Source of the DNA: an uncultured Collinsella sp.
GTDB taxonomy: Bacteria > Actinomycetota > Coriobacteriia > Coriobacteriales > Coriobacteriaceae
DNA length: 39,014 nucleotides
Reading direction: 5' to 3'
Assembly (NCBI GenBank): GCA_947001705.1
Contig: CAMQHT010000021.1
Coordinates: 1-39,014, forward strand
The notes beneath the pieces were generated by a model. It ran no database searches. It saw only the letters and a program-made list of their open reading frames with translations, and was not told the DNA's origin. Shown here piece by piece: positions 23,528 to 33,000 of this stretch (position 1 is its first letter; each line of letters begins with the position of its first letter). The position numbers were made by a program, and so were the translations under genes.

Positions 23528-24757
23528 ATGGATCGAAACGAACTCGACCCCAGCGTCCCCAGCGCCACAGAGGTCAAGAAGATTCCCCTCATCATTAAGG
23601 TGTACGCCGTCCTGTGCATCCTTTCCGGCGTGGGCACGCTCCCGTCGGTCGCTGCCTTTATGTGGCAGGTCATCACGGCACTTGTTAACGGCAACGCCAC
23701 CGAAAAGCTCGGCGACAACACGCTCGTCGCAGTCGGCCTTATCGTCGCCGGCATCATGCTCTCTGCGGCAAGCGCCGTCATCCTAATCATCTTTGGCCTG
23801 GACCTTATCAAAAACCAGCGCCGCAACGCCGCCCGCCTGTCCTACATCCTTATTGCATTCACCGTCGTCGAGCTTTTGGTCGACGTGATGCTCCAGGGCA
23901 TCGGGCCCTTCCTGCTGCGTCCCGCGATCCAGCTCGGCATCCTTGTTGCACTTTCGGCAACCGTCGACCCCACGCTGCGTCAGGAGCGCGAACTGCAGCG
24001 CCGCCTGCAGGAGATGCTCGACCGCGACGCCGCCGCCGAGGGCATGCTCGGCCGCGATGAAACCGGCGAGGGCTACATCAAGCTCAACTACTTCAACCTG
24101 TTCTGGGTGTTCTTTGTCTGCTGCATACTCGGCCTGATCGCCGAGGACATCTGGCACATGACGGTCGACGACCCGGGCGTCTATCAGAACCGCGCCGGCA
24201 TGCTGTTTGGCCCCTTCAGCCCCATCTACGGATTTGGCGCCGTGCTCATGACCATGGTGCTTAACCGCTTCTACAAAAAGAACCCCATCATCATTTTCCT
24301 GGTGAGCGCCCTGCTCGGCGCCAGCTTTGAGGTGTTCGTGGGCTGGTTTATGCAGACCGCGTTTGGCGTGGTCTCGTGGAGCTACTCGCACATAACGCTG
24401 TTCGGTTTGCCCGATCCGCTCGTGGTCCTCACGGGCGGACGCACCTGCACGGGCTTCGCCTGCCTGTGGGGCCTGGGCGGCCTCATCTGGATCAAGCTGC
24501 TGCTGCCGAGGCTGCTTAAGCTTATCAACAAGATCCCCTGGAAGAGCCGCTACTCGGCCACCGTCATCTTTACCGTTATCATGCTGGTCGACGGCGTCAT
24601 GACGCTGCAGTCGCTCGACTACTGGTACCAGCGCGTTAACGGCACGGAGCCGGACATTCCCGTCGCACAGTTCTACGGAGAGCACTTCGATAACGAGTAC
24701 ATGGAAAACCGCTTCCAGAGCATGACCATGAGCCCCAAGGATGCGACGCGCGTGTAG
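23528..24757 (+). CDS. Putative ABC-transporter permease-like membrane protein (CmpB/DUF1113-like family)
   Basis: 409 residues. The N-terminal half has four hydrophobic segments and a charged helix (about 145-178). The second half begins YFNLFWVFFVCCILGLIAEDIW and contains AGMLFGPFSPIYGFGAVL, the hallmark of the family annotated as putative ABC transporter permease (PF06541-like), followed by several more membrane segments. No ATPase gene is next to it and its transport role is unproven. ATG 23528 has AAAGG nine bases upstream. Own promoter and terminator; monocistronic between divergent purF and convergent MoaE-like genes. Confidence 0.75.
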   Translation: MDRNELDPSVPSATEVKKIPLIIKVYAVLCILSGVGTLPSVAAFMWQVITALVNGNATEKLGDNTLVAVGLIVAGIMLSAASAVILIIFGLDLIKNQRRNAARLSYILIAFTVVELLVDVMLQGIGPFLLRPAIQLGILVALSATVDPTLRQERELQRRLQEMLDRDAAAEGMLGRDETGEGYIKLNYFNLFWVFFVCCILGLIAEDIWHMTVDDPGVYQNRAGMLFGPFSPIYGFGAVLMTMVLNRFYKKNPIIIFLVSALLGASFEVFVGWFMQTAFGVVSWSYSHITLFGLPDPLVVLTGGRTCTGFACLWGLGGLIWIKLLLPRLLKLINKIPWKSRYSATVIFTVIMLVDGVMTLQSLDYWYQRVNGTEPDIPVAQFYGEHFDNEYMENRFQSMTMSPKDATRV

Positions 24758-24778
24758 CGCCCACCGCGCCCAAAACGC

Positions 24779-24820
24779 AAAATGCCCGCCGGTATCACAC
24801 GTACCGGTGGGCATTTTTAT
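24779..24820. terminator. Bidirectional terminator
   Basis: AATGCCCGCCGGT (24781-24793) pairs with ACCGGTGGGCATT (24803-24815), one G-T mismatch, with A-run before and T-run after. It serves both the plus-strand membrane protein gene and the convergent sortase/MoaE-like transcript. Confidence 0.88.
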
Positions 24821-24847
24821 AAACGATCCTTCTATCGACGCAAGCCT

Positions 24848-25264
24848 CTACGCCTCGCGCTCGACCTCACTCACGCATTCGTTCTTAATGGTGCCAACGA
24901 GCGCCTGCAGCGCATCGACCACGTGCGGGCGAATGTCCCCGCCGATGAGCACGAGCATGATGTCGTCACCTACGGCAAGCTCGCCGCTTGCCAGCCACAC
25001 ACGCACATAGCCGATACCTGGCATCGCACGCGTCGCCTCGATAGCAGCCTGCACCTTCTGAGCATCGAAGCCGAACACCATGCCGCCCACCTTATGCCCA
25101 GGCGCCACGCCATCGGTCTCGACTCCGCGCACCTCAGCCTTGGGCGTCGCGCGCACCACACCGTTATGCGTCAGATACATCCCACAGCCTGCCGCCGAAG
25201 CATCGGCCTTGGCCTCGCGCAGCCAAGCATCAATCGAAGGCATCAATTTGCCACTCTCGAGCAT
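24848..25264 (-). CDS. MoaE-like protein (molybdopterin synthase large-subunit family, divergent)
   Basis: 138 residues. The pattern THNGVVR (32-38), then VRVWLASGELAVGDDIMLVLIGGDIRP (87-113) and VGTIKNE (123-129) follows MoaE. R112 and K127 match conserved positions of that fold. The second catalytic lysine of the usual WKKE end and the long substrate loop are not evident, so activity in molybdenum cofactor synthesis is doubtful. No other moa genes are nearby. Start ATG 25264 is preferred over the adjacent ATG 25267 because of the spacing to AAGGGAG. It follows the sortase gene after 67 bp. Confidence 0.55.
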   Translation of the reverse strand: MLESGKLMPSIDAWLREAKADASAAGCGMYLTHNGVVRATPKAEVRGVETDGVAPGHKVGGMVFGFDAQKVQAAIEATRAMPGIGYVRVWLASGELAVGDDIMLVLIGGDIRPHVVDALQALVGTIKNECVSEVEREA

Positions 25265-25331
25265 CATTTCTCCCTTACCGTCGTCGAGTAGCCAATTTGG
25301 GACGGGGCCTTTTTAGCTACTCTCGAACAAC

Positions 25332-26330
25332 TTATTCCTCGACCGGCGTGAGCACCATGACGGCGCGTGTGTTGCTCAGCGACAGCGAACGACAGGTCAC
25401 AAGCGTTACAACCTTAGTTGCCGAAGCGGCACGATCGGTGGCATCACTCGCCACGGCAGAAGCGCCGTCGAGCATCTCGGACAGGTAGTTCTTGAGTCCG
25501 TCGTCGCCCTCAAAATTGGTCGTGCGCGCCTTGGCATACGTGTCCTCGACCACCTTGGTCGCCAGCGGACGCAACTTATACGTCGCATCGCGCGTGATGT
25601 AGTACACATATTCAATGCTATCGAACGTTGCCTGGTCAGTCGTATCCGAAATCACGTTGAACATCGACCCATCGTTCATATGGTGGCCGTAGATCGTGGT
25701 CTGCTGGTCGACCATTCCCGGCGCGGTGTCATCGCTATCCAAGAAGATGGCACCCGAGGCGTTAGACGTGCCATCGAACAGCGTGTTGAGGTATTTGGAG
25801 TTGTTGTTGGTCTGCACCACGGGATAGTTGATGTTGGTTCCCGGCACGTAAATCCAACCCACAATCTCGGGGTTCGTCTGAGCAAGTGCATCAAAGTCGA
25901 TAATCGGCACGCCGCTGGCGTCCTTATCGCTTACATATTGCTTCTCGATTTTCTGATACGAATCGCTCGCCTGCTTATAGCCAATCTGGGCATTGATAAA
26001 GATGGCAGCGGCGGCAACAATCAGACCGATGCCCACGATGATGAGCAGAATAGGAATGATGGAGCGGCGCTTTTTACGCGGCGACTCGGTGTAATCCGAC
26101 GGCGTGGCATGCGATGAAGACCGGGGCGGCTTCTTAGCGGTGCTATAAGATGAAGGTCGATATGCGGCCGGCGCGTCCTGTCGACGATGCGTCGCCGGTG
26201 TCACGGGGCGCGGCGTGCGCGGCTGCTGAGGAGAGGATGTCCGACCCTGCTGTGCCGCATGGGCAGCACCCGGCTTCGACGGATCGGGAATCTGAGAAGC
26301 CTTGAATCGTTTTCCCTGATAGTCGGACAT
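25332..26330 (-). CDS. srtB: Class B sortase
   Basis: 332 residues. A long Pro/Ser/Arg-rich cytoplasmic tail (1-90) precedes one membrane helix (91-112) and the catalytic domain outside. Class B features are present: DFDALAQTNPEIVGWIYVPGT (145-165), IYGHHM with His216, TLVTC with Cys313 and Arg322 in NTRAVM. Sortases cut surface proteins at LPXTG-like signals and attach them to the wall or to each other. The giant glycosidase 0.7 kb upstream ends with IPNTG and is a candidate substrate. ATG 26330 has AAGGAG upstream; it follows purE after 35 bp on the same strand. Confidence 0.9.
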   Translation of the reverse strand: MSDYQGKRFKASQIPDPSKPGAAHAAQQGRTSSPQQPRTPRPVTPATHRRQDAPAAYRPSSYSTAKKPPRSSSHATPSDYTESPRKKRRSIIPILLIIVGIGLIVAAAAIFINAQIGYKQASDSYQKIEKQYVSDKDASGVPIIDFDALAQTNPEIVGWIYVPGTNINYPVVQTNNNSKYLNTLFDGTSNASGAIFLDSDDTAPGMVDQQTTIYGHHMNDGSMFNVISDTTDQATFDSIEYVYYITRDATYKLRPLATKVVEDTYAKARTTNFEGDDGLKNYLSEMLDGASAVASDATDRAASATKVVTLVTCRSLSLSNTRAVMVLTPVEE

Positions 26331-26365
26331 GGCTCTCCTTATACTGCGGTGAAACGGCGGAACGC

Positions 26366-26830
26366 CTAGGCGTCAGCCATCTCCTGCTTCATCTTCTCGA
26401 TAACCTTGCGGTACTCGGGGTCGCATGCGCCCAAGATCTGCGTGGCATAGATGGCGGCATTCTTGGCGCCGTTGATGGCAACGCAGGCCACGGGTACGCC
26501 CGAAGGCATCTGCACCATCGACAGCAGCGAATCCATACCGCCCAGGTCACTCGTCTTCATAGGCACACCGATAACCGGCAGCGGCGTAAAGGCAGCCACG
26601 ACACCACCCAGGTGAGCAGCCTTGCCGGCGGCGGCGATAATCACTTTGATACCGCGATCGGCGGCAGTCGAGGCCCACTCGTGGACCTTCGCCGGCGTGC
26701 GGTGTGCGCTCGCAATGACGAGTTCATAGGGCACACCGAGCGCCTCGAGCTCGGCGGTGCAGCCTTCCATAACACCCAGATCGGACTTGGAGCCCATGAT
26801 GATCCCGACAACCGGCTTTTGATCTGCCAT
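26366..26830 (-). CDS. purE: N5-carboxyaminoimidazole ribonucleotide mutase
   Basis: 154 residues, typical class I PurE. It moves the carboxyl group of N5-CAIR to make CAIR in purine synthesis. Motifs: GIIMGSKSDL, VIASAHRTP, AAAGKAAHLGGVVAAFTPLPVIGVP and the LLSMVQMPSGVPVA loop. ATG 26830 has AGGAGG nine bases upstream; a TTG two codons earlier is too close to it. A TATACT (complement of 26897-26902) about 65 bp upstream may be its -10. It appears to head a purE-srtB(-moaE-like) transcript. Confidence 0.96.
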   Translation of the reverse strand: MADQKPVVGIIMGSKSDLGVMEGCTAELEALGVPYELVIASAHRTPAKVHEWASTAADRGIKVIIAAAGKAAHLGGVVAAFTPLPVIGVPMKTSDLGGMDSLLSMVQMPSGVPVACVAINGAKNAAIYATQILGACDPEYRKVIEKMKQEMADA

Positions 26831-26985
26831 AAACAAAGACCTCCTGTTGAGAGCGGTGACGCGGCGAATCCGCGACCCTTAACTGCAAATAATTCAAGTA
26901 TAGCCGCCGATGCTGATGTGTTCGGCGGGAGACGGAACGCTTTGCGAGATTAAGGCCGAAGGGTCGGAGCTTTCCGCCTACATTC

Positions 26986-27029
26986 AAAAAGCGTGCCCAC
27001 CGTCCTTGGGTGGGACGGCGGGCACGCTT
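26986..27029 (-). terminator. Terminator of the giant glycosidase gene
   Basis: On the minus strand AAGCGTGCCC and GCCGTCC pair with GGACGGTGGGCACGCTT around a short loop and are followed by TTTT. It lies 18 bp past the stop. Confidence 0.88.
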
Positions 27030-27047
27030 GCTTAGCTGTTGCTGGGG

Positions 27048-30000
27048 CTACTTAGCCTTGCTGCGACGATGGAAGAAAGCGCCGATTGCGGCGATGATGG
27101 CGCCAAGACCACCGACGGTCGCGACGGTCGCCGCCGTCTGGTCTCCGGTATTGGGAATCGCCGAGCCGTTCTTCTTGCTGCCCTGGGCCTTGTCGCCTGC
27201 GGGCTTGCCCGCCTGGTTGCCGCCGTTCGAGCCATTGCCGGAACCCTGGTTGCCCGAGCCGCCCTGGTTGCCGGAATCGGCATCCTTGAGGCTCTCAATG
27301 GCCAGCTTGAGCTGGCCATAGGCCGCCTGGATCTGGGTGTCGGAAGCACTCTCATCACCCAAGACGTCCTCGGCGTAGGTAATGGCATCCGTCAGGGCCT
27401 TGACAGACTCGGCCGTCTTGCCCCTGGTGTCAGTCTCCTTCGCCTGCTTGACCAGGGCCTTGAGCTGCTTCTTAGTCGGATTCTCGACCGGGGCCACCGG
27501 GGTCTTCTCGAGCGCGCCGCGGGCGCTCTCGAGCGCTCTGAGCGCCTGGTCGACCTCGTCCTGCGTGGCGTTCTCGTCGCTCAAGATGGCGCGGGCGCTC
27601 GCCAGGGCGTTCTCGAGCGCCGTCCAGGAGGCCTCGGTGTAGTCACCGGCCTTGAGGTCGCCGGCAGCAACCTCGGCATCAACCTTTTCGATCGCGGTAG
27701 CGAGATCATCCTTCGCCACCGGATCGAGGACGGCCGTACCGTAGAACTTGAGCTCTGCCATGCTGCAGTAGGCATCAACGTCGCCTCCGCCGGCGTGAAT
27801 CACCTTGACGGTCACGTAGCGACCGCGCGCGGCGCCAAAGCTCATCTGTTTCCAGTCGCCACGGTCGGTGAGCACGCGGCCGTCGTTGTCGAAGGCGAAC
27901 GTACCCATCGACGCGGCGGTGCCCATCTCATAACCGTCGGCAGTGTCGGAGACCAGTATCTCGGCCTCGAAGATATCGCCGTTAGTGCCGCCGTCCTGGC
28001 GCGGCAGGAATGTAACGTCGGTGAGATCGTAGTCGCGGCCCAGGTCGACACTCAGATACTGGGGCATACCGGTCCCATGGGCCCAGTCGCTGTGCCAAAG
28101 CGTCCGCTCGTCGCCGTCGAGAGCGTTGACGGCGTTGCTGCCCTCGTAGTCGGCCTCACTCGAGAAGCGGGCCACCTTGACGTTCTTGCGGTTCTCGGGC
28201 GTGTTGATGAGAATCTTCTCATCGACAGGGCGCATCTTGAGGCCGTCGATTGCCTTCTCGATCTTGACTGTGGCGTCTGCGACATCCTTCTTGCTATAGC
28301 TGCCTTGGCCGCCGTCGAGGAGCTTCTGAGCCGCCTCGACCGCAGTGGTGAGAGCTGCATAGGAATCCTTAGTGTAGACGGACTCGCTGTAGCCCGCGGC
28401 CTTGGAAAGCGCTGCCACGAGCGCAGAGGTATCGACACCAGCCTTGACCTCGACCTCATAGGATGCGGTCTTGGAGGGGTCGAGTACCGACGCCACCGTG
28501 ATCGTTGCCTTGCCGGCCTTGTTGGCACGCAGGTAGTAACTCACGCTATCGCCAGCCTGAACAGCGGAGACGCTTACCACAGAGGGGTCGGAGCTCTCGA
28601 CCGTCACATAGGGGTAGCCGGCGCTCTCAGGCGTGGCCTTGGCGTCGACGAGCGTAACGTCGCCTTCAAAGAACTCGGTCTGGTTCTTGCCTAGCTCGAC
28701 ACCCTCGATGGCCTCGACACCCTGCGTGTAGTTGAAGTTGACCTCACGCAGTGTGAGCATCTGGTCACCCGATGCCTCAAGCGGCGTGACCTCGACCTTG
28801 GTCGCCTTCTTGCCCTTGTTCTCGGCAGAGAAGCCAAAGGCGTAGCGAGCCCGGAAGGAATCGTACTCCCCGCCCGCGAACTCTTGGGTCGAGCCATCCT
28901 CGAACGTCACGACGGCCTTGATCTTCTGCACGGTTCCGTTGCCACCGTTGCGGTTAACGACCTCGACGCTATCGAGTTTCGACGGCGTCTTAAATGCGAA
29001 TGTCATCGTGGTGGGAAGCTTCACGTAACTCGGAAGCTTACCCTCGCTGTCCCAGTTGGCGTTCCAGTTCCATAGGAACTCAAAGCCGTTGTCGCCCTCG
29101 TTATTATCGAACAGCGCGTTATAGCTCTTCTGCTGGATAAGTTTCTCGACGTTGGTCCCGTCGTCGGTCGTGAGCTCATCGTTGGTCATCGTGATGTTGA
29201 AGGCGTCCTGACCGTACTCGGCGACCGTTGGCTGAGGAACATCCGGCATCGTCACCGTGCCGTCGCTCGCAAACTCAAGTGCGTCGCATGCCGGACCGAT
29301 GAGCCAAGATGTCGAGGGCAGTTCGACCTTGCCGGCGGTCTTGGCCTTGAGCTTGAAACTCGCCACCGCGCCGGTACCGTTGTAGAGCTTGCCATCGCCG
29401 CGGTTGGCAAAGGCGAGATTGATAGTCTGCGTTCTGTCCGCGAACTGGACCTTCTCGCGAGACAGGTTCTCCATGCCGGCAGTCGAGCCGTCCTGCGCGA
29501 TGCTCTCGGACACAAACTCGAACTGGTCGCTCTTGAAGTTGACGAGAGCGCCCAGGGCGTTGACGTTCTTGGCGTCGGCCGCATAGACATCAACGGTGAT
29601 CTCATCACCGGCCTCGACCTCGGTCTTGCTCGGAATCACCGCGAGCGAACCTGCGACCTTTCCCTTTTGTTTAGTGCCGCCGTCAAGACCCGCCATGGTG
29701 AACGAGTAATCGTAGACGTCGTAAACGCCGTTATCGTTGAGGTCGGCGAAGTGGTCGCGGATCTGCGAACCGAACGTCGGGGTATCGGGCTCGCGATTCT
29801 CGAGGCCCAGATAGTTCTTCATGTTGGAGTAGTCTCCGTCGGAGATCGTGGCCTTGTTGAGGTTGGAGCCCACGGCGAAGCCATCCGTGCCGTCGGTCTT
29901 GTAGATGGCAATCTCGGACGCGGAGAAGAAATTACCGACCGAGGCGAGCGGTGTCATGCGCACGTAACGGGCGGCCACGGTGCCGTCAAACGCTACCGTC

Positions 30001-33000
30001 TTACAATCAGCGGAACGTGCCCAATCGACCTCCTGGCTCGTCCAGTGGACGCCATCGAGACTCGTCTCAACACGCATCTTGGTCACAGTGCCGTTGCCGG
30101 CGTCATCGCGCGGATAGTACTCGAGCTTATCGAGCTTGTAAGCGCGTCCATAGTCAACGGTAAGCGCCTTGCCCAGATCGTTGCCACCGGAGTGGAAACC
30201 GCCGTCGCCCGACTGGAACTCATGGTCGAAGGCGAGCTCGGCCTTATGGCTGCCGTAAAGTGAGCCCTCCCAGGTGATTTGCTCGGCGTCGGGGACGTTC
30301 CGCCACGGATCGAGTGCGGAGTTCGCCTCGAGCACATCGCTCCAGGCGGAGTAGCCCTCGGCGTTGCGCGAACGAATCTGGTAGGTGTGCTTGCTATTGT
30401 AGGCGAGGTCGGTGTGCGTGAACTCGGCCGCATCACCCACGGCGAACACGGTGCCGTCGACCTTAAGGTCGTAGGAGGTAGCACCATCGACCTTTCCCCA
30501 GGTGAGCTTGATGCTCGTTGGGGTCGTGACGTCCTCGGGGGCAGCAAGGTTCGTGGGTGCGGAGAGGCTCTCGTTGAGGCGATCGGCTGTGAGCGTGGCG
30601 TCGGCGTTCACGAAACCGCCCAGCTCGAGCGTCTGCGCCGCCGCAGCAACATCGGTCTTCGCGAACTTGACGTAGACCTTGGGGTTCGTGGTGATCTTGG
30701 TGTTGTTAAAGCTCTCGCCCCGCTCGGCCTCGGTGCCGTCCACATCGCTGCCGTAGTGGTTGAGGTTAGGGGTCTCGCTGTAGAAGTAGACCGCCTGGCC
30801 GGCCTCGGGGGTCGCGGTGTCAAAGGTCTCCTGCGAGTCGACCTCAACCACGTTGAGCGCGGATCCGCCGTTCTTGGCGACGACGCTCATGGGCTTGGCG
30901 GACACGTTGGCCACGAAGGTCGTGGTGCGATTGGAGTCGTAGCCGTTGTAGCCACCCTGCGAGGCTTCGGCGGTAAAGGTCGCGGTGCCGCCTGCGGCCT
31001 TGGATCTGTAGACGGTGCTCACATGCTCACCGTAGGAGATATTGTCGATCGTACCGTAGGAATCGTCCTCAGTCGTGTTGTTCTCGATGGAGGAGCCGTC
31101 GTCCTCGTACTGCGTAAAGGTGCCGTCGCCCTCGGTGGCGAAGAACTCGACGATACGCTGGCTGCGGTCGGTACCCTTGGTGTTGGTGTCGCTCACGGCC
31201 TCGGGGTTGTTGTTCTCGGCGTACATCGGCACGATAGCGTTGGCCTTCACAAACAGCGGCAGCTTCCAAAGCGGAGCCTCGTAGTTGTTGAGAACCTGGC
31301 CGCCGCGATACTGCTTACCCGAGAAGTAATCGATCCAGATGGTGGGATTCTCGTCGGTGCCGTAGTTGGGGAGGTAAATCCCATTGCGAATGTCGTTGCC
31401 GTTCTCGTCTGCCTGGGTATCCTGATACACCGGTGCCACTAGGAAGTTCTCACCGAACATATACTGGTACTGCGTCGAGGTGCTTGCGGCGTACTCGGAG
31501 TTATCGGAAAGCAGCATGGCGCGGATCATGGGCAGGCCGGCATCGCCGTTACCCGTGTCGATGTTGGCCGCCGAGGCCGCGCTCGTGTAGATATAGGGCA
31601 TGAGCTGCGCCTTGAGCTTGAGGTAGAAGCGCGAGATGCCTGTGTAGGGATCGCCGTGCGTCATGGGCGATTTACGGTAGGTGCCCCAACCGTCCATGTC
31701 AAGCATAGAGGGCGTGAACGTCTTCCACTGGTAGTCACGCGCAGAGATGATGGGGTCGCCGCCAAAGATGCCATCCATGTCGGAGCCGATGTTGGGGTTG
31801 CCCGAAAGACTCTGACCGATATACGTGGGGATATGGAAGCGAATGTACTCCCAGTTACCGCCATACTGGTCTCCGGTCCAAATGCCACCAAAGCGCTGCG
31901 TGCCGGCCCAACCATCGAGCGTGATGATGTTGGGGCGCTTGTTAGCGCCGGTCGTCACCGTGTCATAAGCTGTCTTGATGCCATTGAGACCAAAGGAGTA
32001 GCCAGATCCAACCCAGGCAACGTCGGTCTTAAGGGTAGTGATGCCTCCCGTCTTGACCTCGGCGTCGAAGTCGCGAAGCAGATGCCACGGGGTCTCAGGG
32101 TTGCTGTCGGGCTCAAGGTTGGACTGGGTCCACAAGCCCGTGCTCACACCCTTGGAGTTGGCATACTCGGTGAACTTCTTAAGGTTGTCGACATTGGCAC
32201 GCACAGCGTTAAGGCGGTCGGCCGAGCTCGCTCCGTCGGAGTTGACGCCGCCGGTCTTGTAGTAACCGTTCTGGCCATAGCCGGCGCCGTAGCCGTCGTT
32301 CGGCAGGAACCAGCCGAGCGGCATGTCGTTGTCCTCGTAGTCATCGATAACCTGCCGAGCAGAGAACTGGCGGTCGAAATCGGTCGCTTTCATGTTCTCG
32401 GTATCAACCGTAGGGCCCTCACCGTTGAGCGTCTCGGCCGCAAGTGTGCCGTCGAGCTTGTAGCCCGTCGACATGCCAGACTCGTACTTAACGTCGCCCT
32501 TCTCGCTCGAGGACTTGCTGCCCTTGGTCTCCCACTTCTTTTGACCCGAGGTCGTTGACCAGCCATCACGGTTATAGGCATTAAGATGACCAAGGTAGAA
32601 CCCGTACTCGGGCAGCAGTACCGGGTTACCGGTCACCTTGTAGTAGTCCTGCAGCATCTCGGTTGCCACGTTCGAAGCGCCCTCGTTGGTCGCCACGAAG
32701 TAGTAGGCATCAAACTCATTCTCGCTGTGCAAAGTCGTGACCGTCGATGAGTCCGTGGAACCGAAGTCGTAGGAACCCTCTGCAAACGTGTTTCGGAGCA
32801 CGCCGTAGCCGTCACTCGTCCAATAAAACGGGTTGGGCGAGGCAACGCCGCCATCGGTCCAGTTGTTCGTGTTGGAGATGGCGATCGTCTGGTTGGTGTG
32901 CAGGAAGCGTCCGTTCTGGGTGCCGCCGCCAAAGAAGTTCTCGGACTTCTCCTTGGCGAGCGTCTGGACGGTACCCTTCTTATCAAGGTCGAGGGACGCG

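Noticed and set aside
27039..28694. Plus-strand open frame of 551 codons opposite the giant glycosidase gene
   Set aside because: Antisense shadow; the minus-strand protein has recognisable domains throughout, the plus-strand one has none.
29550..29760. Cohesin and dockerin-like modules as evidence for a cellulosome
   Set aside because: One cohesin-like and one dockerin-like module in the same chain fit known mucinase architectures; no scaffoldin or other cellulosomal gene is present.
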